DNA from: Okeania sp. SIO2B3
GTDB lineage: Bacteria > Cyanobacteriota > Cyanobacteriia > Cyanobacteriales > Microcoleaceae
Length of the DNA: 64,000 bases
Direction: 5' to 3'
NCBI RefSeq assembly: GCF_010672525.1
Contig: NZ_JAAHGH010000010.1
Span: forward strand, 62,001 to 126,000
In this document: positions 1-9,494 of the stretch, in pieces
Layout: each line of letters opens with the position of its first letter
Position numbering within the stretch: the stretch's first letter is position 1
Translations under genes and position numbers: made by a program
The notes under the pieces: generated by a model
The model's database searches: none
What the model saw: only the letters and a program-made list of their open reading frames with translations
What the model was told of the DNA's origin: nothing

Positions 1-227
1 TTTATTTATTAAATTTAGAACTGGCAATCTCAAGTTAGTAGTTTAAAGAGCGAGTAATGAACATTTGTATATTTGATAATAAGCAATTTCAACTGAAAAA
101 TAATATCTTTCTACCATTATCAACTTAGCTAGTATCTTAGCAGATTTTTGCTTTTTAATGTGAGCATAAATACGCTATTCACCTAAATCATAATTATGTC
201 TATTTCTTCAAAAATATTTAATTAAAT

Positions 228-545
228 TTAGACAATATTCTCCAAGCGTTCAACTAACTGTTGTGCTTGTATAACCCCTTCTATCTGTTCTACTACCTGA
301 CCATTTTTAAACAAGACCAAAGTTGGCAAAGCTTGAATGCCATACTTTGATGCTAACTGGGGATATTTATCTGTATCAATTTTAACTATCCGCAGTCGGT
401 CTTTCATCTTTTGATTGACCTGTTCCAGAATAGGGGCCATCATTTGACAAGGGCCACACCAAGTAGCATAAAAATCCACCAGAACAGGCATTTCTGAATT
501 AGCCAGTAATTCATCAAAACTATTAAACTGCTTTTTAATTGCCAT
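228..545 (-). CDS. trxA: Thioredoxin
   Basis: A 105-residue single-domain thioredoxin, the usual length for the family. It reduces disulfides in cytosolic targets through a dithiol pair. The active-site motif WCGPC lies at residues 29-33, preceded by the conserved VDFYAT strand, and the cis-proline loop (ALPTLVLFKNG) is present near residue 73. Both redox cysteines are intact. There is no signal peptide. The ATG follows an A/T-rich leader without a convincing Shine-Dalgarno sequence. It is transcribed alone, away from the fabG-like gene to its right. Identification is secure; which cyanobacterial thioredoxin class it belongs to cannot be settled from the motif alone. Confidence 0.95.
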   Translation of the reverse strand: MAIKKQFNSFDELLANSEMPVLVDFYATWCGPCQMMAPILEQVNQKMKDRLRIVKIDTDKYPQLASKYGIQALPTLVLFKNGQVVEQIEGVIQAQQLVERLENIV

Positions 546-881
546 CTTAAGAAAATATATATACTTATCAGGAAAGGCAGAAGGCAGGAGGCAGAAGGGA
601 ATTTTAACTCCTGCCCTCTGCTCCCGCTGCCTTCGTTCATCTATTAATTATTAGCTTAACTCAATAAGCCATAATCCCCTAAGTTAACGAAGTCAGAAGT
701 CTGAAGTCTGAAGTCAGAAGTCAGATAGGGGGGGGGGAGCCGTCGAATTGGCGACGTACAGAAGTTGTTTTTGTAACAGAGATTTGAGCAAGCCTCCAAA
801 AACATTTTGCCAATCAAGGTGGGGTTTTAAACCCAATTATTTTGATAAATTAGTTTAAATCATATAGCAAAGGATTTGATT
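546..881. other. Non-coding spacer with short tandem repeats
   Basis: Spacer between two divergent genes. It holds runs of GGCAGAAGG-like units near 575-600, a heptad-like TCTGAAG/TCAGAAG run near 690-725 and a G-homopolymer of ten near 727-737. No credible gene is visible. The AAAGGA at 869-874 is the likely ribosome binding site of the downstream gene. Confidence 0.6.
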
Positions 882-1649
882 ATGGAGGCATTACCCGAAA
901 CATTACAGCGTTTGAAGGGACAAGTAGCAATAATCACAGGTGCATCTAGAGGAATTGGTCGGGCAGCAGCTTTAGCATTAGCAATGGAAGGGGCAAATGT
1001 AGTTGTTAACTATGCTAACTCTAGTGGAGCGGCAGTGGAAGTCGTGGCAGAAATAGTTGCTGCGGGTGGCAATGGAATGGCACTTCAAGCAGATGTTTCT
1101 AAAGCTGAGGAGGTTGATACCCTTGTCAAAGAAGTGATGGAAAAATGGAGTCGCATTGATATTTTGGTTAATAATGCTGGTATTACCCGTGATACTTTGC
1201 TTTTGCGGATGAAACCCAATGACTGGCAGTCAGTAATAGACCTAAATTTGACGGGGGTTTTTCTCTGTACCCGTGCGGTTAGCAAAATTATGCTCAAACA
1301 AAAGAGTGGTCGTATTATTAATATTGCTTCTGTAACTGGGCAAATGGGTAATCCTGGTCAAGCTAATTATAGCGCGGCTAAAGCAGGGGTTATTGGTTTT
1401 ACTAAAAGTGTAGCAAAAGAACTTGCTAATCGTGGTATTACAGCAAATGCGGTGGCCCCTGGGTTTATAGAGACTGATATGACTAAGGATTTGAAAAATT
1501 CTGAGGAAATTATTAAGTTTATTCCTCTGGGTCGTTATGGTACGCCAGAAGAAGTAGCGGGTATGATTAAGTTTTTAGCTGCTGATAGTGCGGCTAATTA
1601 TATTACGGGTCAGGTGTTTAATGTGGATGGGGGAATGGTTATGGCTTAA
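882..1649 (+). CDS. fabG: 3-oxoacyl-[acyl-carrier-protein] reductase, FabG type
   Basis: A classical short-chain dehydrogenase/reductase of 255 residues, expected to reduce 3-oxoacyl-ACP with NADPH in fatty-acid synthesis. The Rossmann motif TGASRGIG is at residues 19-26, NNAG follows the fourth strand, and the catalytic Ser and YSAAK are present. The C-terminal TGQVFNVDGGMVM is typical of FabG. The frame is open from a TTG at 876, but ATG 882 has AAAGGA seven bases upstream and is preferred. It stands alone. A PhaB-like acetoacetyl-CoA reductase role cannot be excluded without a tree, since the two subfamilies share these motifs. Confidence 0.9.
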   Translation: MEALPETLQRLKGQVAIITGASRGIGRAAALALAMEGANVVVNYANSSGAAVEVVAEIVAAGGNGMALQADVSKAEEVDTLVKEVMEKWSRIDILVNNAGITRDTLLLRMKPNDWQSVIDLNLTGVFLCTRAVSKIMLKQKSGRIINIASVTGQMGNPGQANYSAAKAGVIGFTKSVAKELANRGITANAVAPGFIETDMTKDLKNSEEIIKFIPLGRYGTPEEVAGMIKFLAADSAANYITGQVFNVDGGMVMA

Positions 1650-2076
1650 TTAGGAGATGGCTTAATTAGGAGATGGCTTAATTAGGAGATGGGGAGATGG
1701 GGAGAGCAGGAGTGGAAAAAACTGTGAGTAGGGAATAAAGCTAAATACATCCTCTTTCTTTTAATCGGAGCTGAGGTAATTTGTCCCAAGTTTAATCAAT
1801 ACCATTACGGTTACAGGACTGCCTAATAATTGTCTGAGATTTTTGCCTCTAGGTTTGCTATAAATGTGAGAATTTTTAGCATTTTCTGGTCAGTTTAGAT
1901 TGATACTAATACCGAGAGAGATGCTATTTCAAAGGGAGTTTTAACTATTGTTAAATTATCCGGTTTGTATAAACTTATGATTTCAACTAAAGCTGTTAGT
2001 TGATGGCTATTTAATTAATCATAAAAAACTTTTTTCTCTATCTTCCTGCTGTTTCCTAATTTATGAATAATATCCG
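1650..2076. other. Spacer with tandem GGAGATGGCTTAATTA repeat
   Basis: The stop region of the fabG-like gene is repeated: about 17 bp around TTAATTAGGAGATGGC occur three times between 1646 and 1695, followed by GGGGAGAT units. The rest is AT-rich and shows no gene or RNA that I recognise. Confidence 0.5.
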
Positions 2077-3222
2077 ATGAAACCAAATATTTATACTATA
2101 CCTTTAAAACAACTTGCTTCTGGGGAGATTCTCTCTTTACAAGTTTATAAGTTCACTGGAAATCAAACTGGAAAAAAGGCTTATATACAGGCAAATTTAC
2201 ATGGTGCGGAAATTAGTGGTAATGCTGTTATTCATCGCTTAATAGAATTTTTAATGACTTTGGATAATCGTAAACTAATAGGAGAAATATTGTTAATTCC
2301 TGTGTGTAATCCTGAAGGAGTTAATTCGCGATCGCATCAATTTTCTTCGGGTAGATATAATACTTACGATGGTAAGGATTGGAATCGAATATTTTGGGAT
2401 TATGAAAAGGAAGATATCGATCTAGAAGCTTTTGCTAAATCTCAAGTTAATTTAACAGAAGTTGAGATTAAAAATAATTATCGTCAGCAAATTTTACATA
2501 GTTTTCATCGGCAGTCAGAAAAAATAAATTCACCAAGTAGTGTACCTTTTTATAAACAATATAGATATCAACTTCAATCATTATGTTTAGATGCTGATTA
2601 TTTAATAGATTTACACAGTTCTACTAATCAAAGTTTAGATTATTTTTATTGCTTTCATGGTCGGGAAGAAAGTGCTAAATCTTTTCTGTTAGATTATGGC
2701 ATTTTAATGGGCGATGGTGAATATGATGGGGATGCTTTTGATGAGGCATTTTTTAAACCTTGGTTGGCATTAGAAAGGAGTTTGAAAAAGTTAGGAAAAG
2801 CGATTCAATTTGAGATCGAATCATGGACGTTAGAATTAGGTTCGGGAATGAAAATGAATCCTGAATCAGTGGAAAAAGGTATTCGGGGAGTGAAAAATTA
2901 TTTGGCTAATAAAGGAATGTTAAAAATTCCGGAGTTTCCCTTAGTTGAAACAGCATCTCATCAAATAGATTTAATTTCTAGAAAAGGGATGAAACGTTAC
3001 TATGCTCCTGTGGGTGGGATGATACAAAATAGAGTCGAACCCGGTAGAGTGGTTAAGCAAAATCAGCGAATTTATCAAATATTGAATTTCAACAAAAATA
3101 GAGAGCTGCCAAAAGTAATAGATATTTTTGCCGAAACAGATGGTTTGATTTTAGATAATTCAATAAATCATTCTGTGAATCAGGGAGATTATGTATTAGG
3201 AATTATCTCAAAAAATAACTAA
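2077..3222 (+). CDS. Succinylglutamate desuccinylase/aspartoacylase-like zinc deacylase
   Basis: A 381-residue protein of the M14-like AstE/ASPA superfamily, zinc hydrolases that cleave acyl-amide bonds. The zinc-binding HGAE motif follows ANL near residue 43. The second zinc histidine is in LIDLHSS in the middle of the protein, and the catalytic glutamate lies in QFEIESWT. The C-terminal part (PVGGMIQNRVEPGRVV, then ETDGLIL) is the barrel-sandwich domain usual for this family. The substrate cannot be told; similar cyanobacterial proteins are annotated only at family level. The ATG at 2077 has no strong Shine-Dalgarno sequence. No operon partner is visible. Confidence 0.85.
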   Translation: MKPNIYTIPLKQLASGEILSLQVYKFTGNQTGKKAYIQANLHGAEISGNAVIHRLIEFLMTLDNRKLIGEILLIPVCNPEGVNSRSHQFSSGRYNTYDGKDWNRIFWDYEKEDIDLEAFAKSQVNLTEVEIKNNYRQQILHSFHRQSEKINSPSSVPFYKQYRYQLQSLCLDADYLIDLHSSTNQSLDYFYCFHGREESAKSFLLDYGILMGDGEYDGDAFDEAFFKPWLALERSLKKLGKAIQFEIESWTLELGSGMKMNPESVEKGIRGVKNYLANKGMLKIPEFPLVETASHQIDLISRKGMKRYYAPVGGMIQNRVEPGRVVKQNQRIYQILNFNKNRELPKVIDIFAETDGLILDNSINHSVNQGDYVLGIISKNN

Positions 3223-3459
3223 ATTACACTTTGCTTTTAACTTATACAACTATTTCTTTGTTATGCCTTTTTTGGGTTGAAAATAATAGTATTAATTTGC
3301 CTTGAATCTGGAAATTATTGCTAATTAGAGGGAACTAAAGCTGTTAAATCTTTATTTTTTGCTGACTAATCAAGGTCTCTATACTTCTGAAGTGAAATGG
3401 GCTTAATATTGATATAATAAAAACTATCCTTCAACATACTAGAAAAAAAAATTTATAAC

Positions 3460-5043
3460 ATGGATAAGCCATATCTCTTCATAAGTGACCTAATTAATGA
3501 CTTGAAAAGAGGAAGAATCAGAATTCCTTCTTTTCAAAGAGGTTTTGTTTGGGACCCAGACCGTGTTGCCTACTTCATTGATAGTATATATAAAGGTTTT
3601 CCGTTTGGCTCAGTTTTACTGTGGAGAACTAAAACCCCTTTGCGAACAGAAAGAAATCTTGGACCCTATAAACTACCTGAAAGCGAAGAAGAATATTTTA
3701 TAGACTATGTTCTTGATGGTCAACAGAGAATAACTTCTATTTTTGGTATATTTCAGAATTCTCTTGCTCCTGAAAAAAATCAAGATACTAGCTGGACAGA
3801 TTTATTTTTTCAGCTTAATAGTAAAGAATCAGTTCCATTTGTATACTTAGATGATCCACAAAATTATGACAATAACGAGTTCTTTCCATTGAGGTATGTT
3901 TTCAATGCTCCAAAATATCGGCAAATCACAAGAAATTTGAATGAAGATATAGCTGAAAAAATAGATGATTTGGTTGAGAAATTTACACAAGCAACAGTGC
4001 CTTTAGAGCGTTTTCAAACTGAAGAACAAAAATATGTTGCAACTGTTTTTGAAAGAATTAATAGAAAAGGTGTTGAGTTAAACACTTTTCAATTATTATC
4101 TGTTTGGAACTGGAGTGGAGAATTCGATTTACAGGAAAAATTTCAGGAACTAGCAGAAAATTTACAGGATTTTGGATTTAACGAATTAGATTCTGATTTA
4201 CTTCTCAAATGTTGTTCTGCTGTAGTGAATAATAGCGCAGATCCAGAAACTTTTATACAACTTCCTGGCGATGAGGTTCGCAAAAAGTTCGATGAAATTA
4301 AAACAGGAGTATTTAGGACTATAGATTTCTTAAAGTCTGAGCTAAATATTTTTTCTCTCAAGCTTTTACCTATGGATAATATTTTAGTTGTACTGACATC
4401 ATTTTTTGCTTCTACACAAAAACAACCTCCTCCAGTACCTATAGAGCAATGTGAAACTTTAAAAATATGGTTTTGGCGTTCTTGCTTTTCTGGGAGGTAT
4501 GCACGAGGTGGTGTTAAAAGCACAGATATAGACTTAAAAGAAGTTCAAAAACTGAAGAAAAATGAAAAACATAACTTAGGCAACTTTAATGTATCTATAA
4601 ATTCTAACTATTTTATAAAAAATAAATTTAGAATGTCTACAATTGCTACTACAACTTTTATTCTTTTACTAGCAAATAATCAACCATTAAATTTTATTCA
4701 AGGTACAAATATCTCTCTAGAAGATGTATTATGTCAAGGTAACCGCCATGAATTTCATCATATATTTCCAAAAGCTTATCTAGAGAAAAATGGATATAAA
4801 AGCGATGAAATTAATTGCTTGGCAAATATATCAATGCTTTCAAGAGCTGACAATAATAAGATAAAAGATAATCCACCTAGTGAATATCGTTCTCAAATGC
4901 CAACAGATGATTCTACTCTTAAAAAAATACTGGGAACACATCTATGTTCTCAAGAAATGTTTAGTGATGATTATGATAAATTTATTTCTATGAGAGCTGA
5001 TTTACTTATGCAAAAAGCAAAAGAGTTATCAAAACTTACTTAA
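3460..5043 (+). CDS. DUF262 / HNH (DUF1524-like) GmrSD-type protein
   Basis: A 527-residue protein. The N-terminal DUF262 domain is recognised by IPSFQRGFVW and the DGQQR signature at residues 86-90, a ParB-like nucleotide-binding site. The C-terminal HNH-type nuclease region has HHIFPKAYL near residue 433, followed by NISMLSRADNNKIKD. This domain pair is that of the GmrSD/BrxU modification-dependent restriction enzymes, which cleave glucosylated or otherwise modified phage DNA using NTP. Here both domains sit in one chain that is short for the family. It stands alone, with no methylase nearby. A role in phage defence is inferred from the family. Confidence 0.8.
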   Translation: MDKPYLFISDLINDLKRGRIRIPSFQRGFVWDPDRVAYFIDSIYKGFPFGSVLLWRTKTPLRTERNLGPYKLPESEEEYFIDYVLDGQQRITSIFGIFQNSLAPEKNQDTSWTDLFFQLNSKESVPFVYLDDPQNYDNNEFFPLRYVFNAPKYRQITRNLNEDIAEKIDDLVEKFTQATVPLERFQTEEQKYVATVFERINRKGVELNTFQLLSVWNWSGEFDLQEKFQELAENLQDFGFNELDSDLLLKCCSAVVNNSADPETFIQLPGDEVRKKFDEIKTGVFRTIDFLKSELNIFSLKLLPMDNILVVLTSFFASTQKQPPPVPIEQCETLKIWFWRSCFSGRYARGGVKSTDIDLKEVQKLKKNEKHNLGNFNVSINSNYFIKNKFRMSTIATTTFILLLANNQPLNFIQGTNISLEDVLCQGNRHEFHHIFPKAYLEKNGYKSDEINCLANISMLSRADNNKIKDNPPSEYRSQMPTDDSTLKKILGTHLCSQEMFSDDYDKFISMRADLLMQKAKELSKLT

Positions 5044-5570
5044 ATATTAGATAGGGAAAGTATATAGTCTAATTATGAAAATTGAATAATTGGGTAATAA
5101 GTGGTTTGCATATATAGCAATCAGGAAGCTGTGAGAATTTAGATGTCCCTTAAAAGTATAGAATATAGCAATTATTATATTCATATGATACGTTTTTTTC
5201 TTCTTTCCTGTTCCTTGTTTCCTGTTCCCTGTTCTCCAAAAGTTTCCAATATCTCACAACTCAAATCATATTGCATATAGCTTCAACTTTAAGTCTTTCT
5301 CAATTAAATTATTTGGAAAAACCCTTGTTAATATATTTATTGGGCAAGTTTCTGAAGTAGATAGAGAAAAGTTAAAACAAGTATGGAATACCTGATCAAA
5401 CTAAAATTTTTAGTTCTTAAAATATAAGTAATTTACCGTTGATTAAGATGGTGGATGACTTATACTTTTCTTGCTAAATGGCATGAGCAATTTTGCATTA
5501 CCAAATAACTGCTAAATCTAAGACAAATCCTGTTAATTAATGGATAATTGATAATGGATAATTGATAATG
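5044..5570. other. Non-coding spacer
   Basis: AT-rich sequence with a TTTCCTGTTCC/CTGTTCTCC pyrimidine-rich run near 5200-5240 and GATAATGGATAATT repeats near 5540-5575 leading into the first copy of repeat family A. No gene is recognised. Confidence 0.5.
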
Positions 5571-6025
5571 GATAATTACCTCTGGTTAAAACCGCTCTTG
5601 ATTGAATATAAGGAAATATTATTTCTTCTCTTGGTCGATTGGATATGGCGAGGAGACCCGTTCTTGCAGACCCGCTCCGCTAACGCCATCCCATCCTAAC
5701 GGACTGCTCCGCAAACGACCGCTTTTTTCCCCTTAAAAGGGTCGGCTTCAAGGCGCGAATTATTTAATTATTAATTAGGCCTTGTTGATTAAATATAAAA
5801 GTCTTTACAGATAAAGGTTTTAGCTTTTTTAAGTATTAAAAAGTGCGAGTTTTTAGGTAGTAATGATTCAAAAATGAGTGGATTTTGGTCAAGAGTTGAG
5901 CATAAAAATCTAGGGACAATTCTTACTACTACCTCCTCTATAATTCCCATTTCTCCTGACTCCTGACTCCTCCCCTTACCAAAAGACTTTCCATACGCAA
6001 ACCCTAATTATTAATTATTCGGTAA
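5571..6025 (+). repeat. Dispersed repeat family A, copy 1 (interrupted by a family B element)
   Basis: Starts with AATTACCTCTGGTTAAAACC and ends with AATTATTCGGTAA. The middle carries CTCTTGGTCGATTGG...GACCGCTTTTTTCCCCTTAAAAGGG. The same layout recurs at 34820-34994, 53783-53956, reversed at 63038-63172, and as an internally deleted form at 60766-60814. In this copy the last part (6006-6025) is separated from the rest by a 229-bp family B element at 5777-6005. Confidence 0.7.
5777..6005. mobile_element. MITE-like element, family B copy 1 (nested in repeat A)
   Basis: A non-coding element with inverted ends AGGCCTTGTTGATTAAAT and (reading inward from the right) AGGGTTTGCGTATGG. It is flanked by AATT on both sides (5773-5776 and 6006-6009), a 4-bp target duplication. 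Two relatives with the same ends are at 29299-29545 and 56103-56383. It has no transposase and is therefore presumably moved in trans. Confidence 0.7.
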
Positions 6026-6165
6026 AATATTTTCTCCTGATACTATTTGTGGATTTTCTCAGATTTCTATTTCTCGTTTTTGAGTCGAAGGAAAGGTCAG
6101 GAGATATCAAAAGCTTAAAACTAAAACAACGCCAGATTTTTCTTTATATTCTAGATAACTAAACA

Positions 6166-6291
6166 CCTTCTTCCTTCTTCCTTCTTTCTTTTTTCTTCTT
6201 TCTTTTTCCTTCTTCCTTCTTCCTTCTTCCTTCTTTCTTTTTTCTTCTTTCTTTTTCCTTCTTCCTTCTTCCTTCTTCCGTCTTCCTTCCC
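6166..6291. repeat. Polypyrimidine tract, duplicated 49-bp unit
   Basis: About 125 bases that are almost pure C/T on the plus strand with a single G at 6280. A 49-bp unit beginning CTTCTTTCTTTTTTC occurs at 6181 and again at 6230. It ends eleven bases before the start of the glycosyltransferase gene, so it lies in that gene's leader or promoter. Confidence 0.75.
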
Positions 6292-6301
6292 TATAAAAAA
6301 A

Positions 6302-7966
6302 ATGATTTCTCTCAAATTTGAAAAGAAAAATGCATCTCAAATCTTAATTATATTACTGATTATTGCCATAACTTTAGGCATAGGGTTCCGTTTTTTAAAC
6401 ATTGATAAAAAAGTCTATTGGCATGATGAAGTATATACTTCTTTACGAGCATCAGGTTTTAAGATGGCTGACCTTGGCCCAGAATTTATAAACGAAATTA
6501 TTCCTGCTCAAAAACTGCAAAAATACCAAGAAATTAAACCAGAAAGTACCTTCAAAGACACTCTTGAATCTCTGATAATTGAAAACCCCCATCATTCTCC
6601 TTTATATTATTTGATAGCTCGGTTTTGGATGCAACAATTTGGCGCTTCTATCAAGGCATCTCGTAGTTTACCCGCATTAATCAGTTTATTATCTTTACCT
6701 TTAATCTATATCCTAGCTCGGCAACTTTTTAATTCCCATTTAAACGCTTTACTGGCAACTACATTTTTAGCTTTATCACCCTTTGAGATTTTGCTTGCTC
6801 AAACAGCCAGACAATATAGTTTAGTTACTGTGATTATTTTGAGTAGTAGCATTTTATTGTTGAGAGCTATGTATTCTTCAAATTGGAAAAATTGGGGATT
6901 ATATAGTGTAGTTTGTGCTGTTGGTTTATATACCCATTTGTTTTTTTGTTTAACCATGATAGCTCAAGGAGTATTTGTTCTTATTCATTGGTTTCTATCA
7001 AATGATATAGAGAAAAATGCCTCTCACAAAAAATATAATTCCTCGAAAATAAAACTTTTAATTCAAACACTACCTGGGAAATTTTTTATTACTGCATTAG
7101 CAATAATAATTCTCTATATTCCCTGGATATTAGTAATCATAAATAATCTGCAAAGAGCCTATGATGCTACAAATTGGGCAAGAGTATCAGTGGGATTCAA
7201 TATTTTAGTAAAAAAGTGGATTTTGAGTTTTTCTTCTTTGTTTATTGATCTAGATTTTGGCTTTGACAGTATTGTTACATATTTACTGAGATTGCCATTT
7301 TTAATCATTATTGGTTTTGGGGTTTATACAGTTTGTCGTTATGGCAGTCGCTCCAGAAAATTCTTTGTCCTGACTTCGATTTTTATACCTTTCATAATAT
7401 TAGTAATACCCGATTTGTTCTGGGGTGGAAAACGCTCTGCAGTCACTCGTTATCTGATTTCCTGCTTTCCTGCAATATATTTATCCGTTGCTTATTTATT
7501 CTCAAGGTATTTAGGTGGCAATAATGTTTCGCATCAGTTAGGCGATCGCCTCTCTTTGTTCAGTAGGCAAAAATTTTGGCGAGTAGTTTTGGCAATATTA
7601 TTGACAGCAAGTATTTTATCCTGTAGTGTCAGCGCTGTTTCTGATACTTGGTGGAATAAAACCCCTAGTTATTTTAATGCTGAGGTAGCAAAAAAAATTA
7701 ATGCTAGTGACTACCCACTATTATTGAGCGATATAGGTGATGATTATACAAATGTTGGAGATGTGATTTCACTCAGCTATTTATTAGATGACAATGTACA
7801 GTTGTTGTTGTTGACTCAACTGCCAAATTTGGAGATGGTTACAGGTGAATCTGAGATTTTTGTGTTTCGTCCTTCAAAGAAACTGCGGTCGGCGATCAAA
7901 GCAAACCAATGGGAATTAGAATCTGTTGTCGCAGGGGAGTTATGGCGAGTCGGCGTCTCAAATTGA
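6302..7966 (+). CDS. GT39-family membrane glycosyltransferase (ArnT/PMT-like)
   Basis: A 554-residue polytopic membrane protein. After the first transmembrane segment comes the loop motif YWHDEVYTSLR, whose acidic pair is the hallmark of the PMT/ArnT-like GT-C fold that transfers sugars from polyprenyl-phosphate carriers. About ten further hydrophobic segments follow, then a short soluble C-terminal tail. The acceptor (protein, lipid or polysaccharide) is unknown. The start ATG lies right after the pyrimidine tract and has no purine-rich Shine-Dalgarno sequence, so translation or expression may be unusual. It has no operon partners. The family call is firm; the substrate is not. Confidence 0.8.
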   Translation: MISLKFEKKNASQILIILLIIAITLGIGFRFLNIDKKVYWHDEVYTSLRASGFKMADLGPEFINEIIPAQKLQKYQEIKPESTFKDTLESLIIENPHHSPLYYLIARFWMQQFGASIKASRSLPALISLLSLPLIYILARQLFNSHLNALLATTFLALSPFEILLAQTARQYSLVTVIILSSSILLLRAMYSSNWKNWGLYSVVCAVGLYTHLFFCLTMIAQGVFVLIHWFLSNDIEKNASHKKYNSSKIKLLIQTLPGKFFITALAIIILYIPWILVIINNLQRAYDATNWARVSVGFNILVKKWILSFSSLFIDLDFGFDSIVTYLLRLPFLIIIGFGVYTVCRYGSRSRKFFVLTSIFIPFIILVIPDLFWGGKRSAVTRYLISCFPAIYLSVAYLFSRYLGGNNVSHQLGDRLSLFSRQKFWRVVLAILLTASILSCSVSAVSDTWWNKTPSYFNAEVAKKINASDYPLLLSDIGDDYTNVGDVISLSYLLDDNVQLLLLTQLPNLEMVTGESEIFVFRPSKKLRSAIKANQWELESVVAGELWRVGVSN

Positions 7967-7994
7967 TGATCAAAATGCTATATTGACAGGACTT

Positions 7995-8339
7995 ATATCA
8001 TGTTCGGTTGAATACTTATGAATAAATGTTGTGATTTCTCAGGAGTCAACCCACCCCTCGCCCCTCCCCCGACCGTGGAGGGGAACTCAGGAGTCAGGAG
8101 GAAAAAAAGGAGAAAAAGAGGAAATATTGGAGAATAGTATTGATAATTTCAGTATTTCTTTGATTGTGCATTTAAACAATTTATTGTCCTGTCCCTCGTT
8201 TAAGGCAAACCTTTATTATATCATGTCCGGATAATTAGTGAGAAAAAAACTCTCTCCTTCTTCCTTCTTCCCTTCTGACTCTTGAGGACTGACTCCTCGG
8301 TCGTTATTTGTTTTATAACTGTTCAACCGGACATGATAT
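7995..8339. mobile_element. MITE-like element, family C copy (composite)
   Basis: Its inverted ends are ATATCATGTTCGGTTGAATA at the left and, read inward, ATATCATGTCCGGTTGAACA at the right. A third, same-orientation end (ATATCATGTCCGGATAA) lies inside near 8218. The interior contains C-rich CCCCTCGCCCCTCCC and CTTCTTCC runs and no credible gene. The same tip sequences appear at 9602 and 9669 and in the element at 59507-59658. Confidence 0.6.
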
Positions 8340-8411
8340 TACTTCTGACTTCTGAGTTGCTAATACGCATTTTAAATGCGTATTAGCTTATTTTCCACCC
8401 TACTTTTGAGA

Positions 8412-9494
8412 TTAATCTCCCAAACAAATACCCATACTCCGAGCAGTTTTAACTAAAGTATCATTAATATCTACCGCTCTGTATTTAGAGATTGCATCTG
8501 TAATTGGAACAGCGATCGCCTGTCGATTTTGCCAAGTTACCATGTGGTCATATTTTTCTTCGGCAATGAGGTCAACTGCTGCCACCCCAAAAGCTGAAGC
8601 AATTAAGCGATCGGTCGGGGAAGGAATGCCACCACGTTGAATATGACCTAAGACGGTGACGCGAATTTCTGCACTACTACAAGCAGAGATTTTATCAGCT
8701 AGATATTGCCCAATACCACCAAATCGAGATTGACCCAAAGAATCATTAGTTGTGACAGCTTCTCCTGTTTCAGTACGCACTGCTTCTGCGACAATTACCA
8801 AAGAGTAATTTTTGCCTAAATCTTGGCGTTTGCGAATGTAGTCACATATTCGCTCTATTTGGTAAGGAATTTCGGGAATCAAGATCACATCTGCACCACC
8901 TGCAATACCAGCATTGAGAGCAATATGTCCCGCATCTCGCCCCATTACTTCCAGAATCATAACTCGACTATGACTAGCAGCAGTAAAATGTAAGCGGTCT
9001 AGTGCTTCTGTGGCAATTTTGACAGCAGTATTAAAACCGATAGATAATTCAGTACAGCTGACATCATTATCAATAGTTTTGGGAATACCCACTAGATTCA
9101 AATTTCCCTGTTGAGCAAGTTGACGAAGAATAGCTAGACTGCCATCACCACCGATACCAATTAAAGCATCAAGCTCTAATAAACGATACCCTTCAATAAT
9201 TTCCTCAGAGCGATCGCGCACAGTTTCATCTGGCATCGGAAATGCAAATGGATTACCCTTATTAGTAGTTCCTAAAATTGTACCACCTGCTGTTAGTAAG
9301 GGGTCAATTTTTTCTATTTCAAGTTTGATTGCTTTTGGTGGACGTTCCATCAATCCCAGGGTAGCTTGCTGAATGCCAAAAACTTCCCAATTATAAGTTC
9401 CAATTGCGCGATATACTACCGCCCGAATTGCTGGATTTAAGCCTGCACAATCTCCTCCACTGGTAAGGATGCCAATACGTTTGTGTTCTACCAT
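8412..9494 (-). CDS. pfkA: 6-phosphofructokinase
   Basis: A 360-residue PfkA-family kinase that phosphorylates fructose 6-phosphate in glycolysis. The N-terminal phosphate-binding loop LTSGGDCAGLNP, the GGDGS motif, the catalytic PKTIDND motif and the substrate loop MGRDAGHIA are all present, as is the GHIQRGG box. The frame is open to 9524, but the ATG at 9494 has GAGGA ten bases upstream and begins directly before the first strand. The phosphoryl-donor residues are mixed: GGDGS (Gly) goes with ATP-type enzymes, while Lys in PKTIDND is the residue found in PPi-type and mixed-clade enzymes. The donor should therefore not be assumed. It stands alone. Confidence 0.92.
   Translation of the reverse strand: MVEHKRIGILTSGGDCAGLNPAIRAVVYRAIGTYNWEVFGIQQATLGLMERPPKAIKLEIEKIDPLLTAGGTILGTTNKGNPFAFPMPDETVRDRSEEIIEGYRLLELDALIGIGGDGSLAILRQLAQQGNLNLVGIPKTIDNDVSCTELSIGFNTAVKIATEALDRLHFTAASHSRVMILEVMGRDAGHIALNAGIAGGADVILIPEIPYQIERICDYIRKRQDLGKNYSLVIVAEAVRTETGEAVTTNDSLGQSRFGGIGQYLADKISACSSAEIRVTVLGHIQRGGIPSPTDRLIASAFGVAAVDLIAEEKYDHMVTWQNRQAIAVPITDAISKYRAVDINDTLVKTARSMGICLGD

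Noticed and set aside
6107-6340. Minus-strand frame of 77 codons rich in Lys/Glu/Arg
   Set aside because: It is the translation of the polypyrimidine repeat on its purine strand; composition alone explains the open frame.
8031-8234. Plus-strand frame of 67 codons
   Set aside because: It lies inside the family C element and is made of repeats; no domain and no ribosome site.
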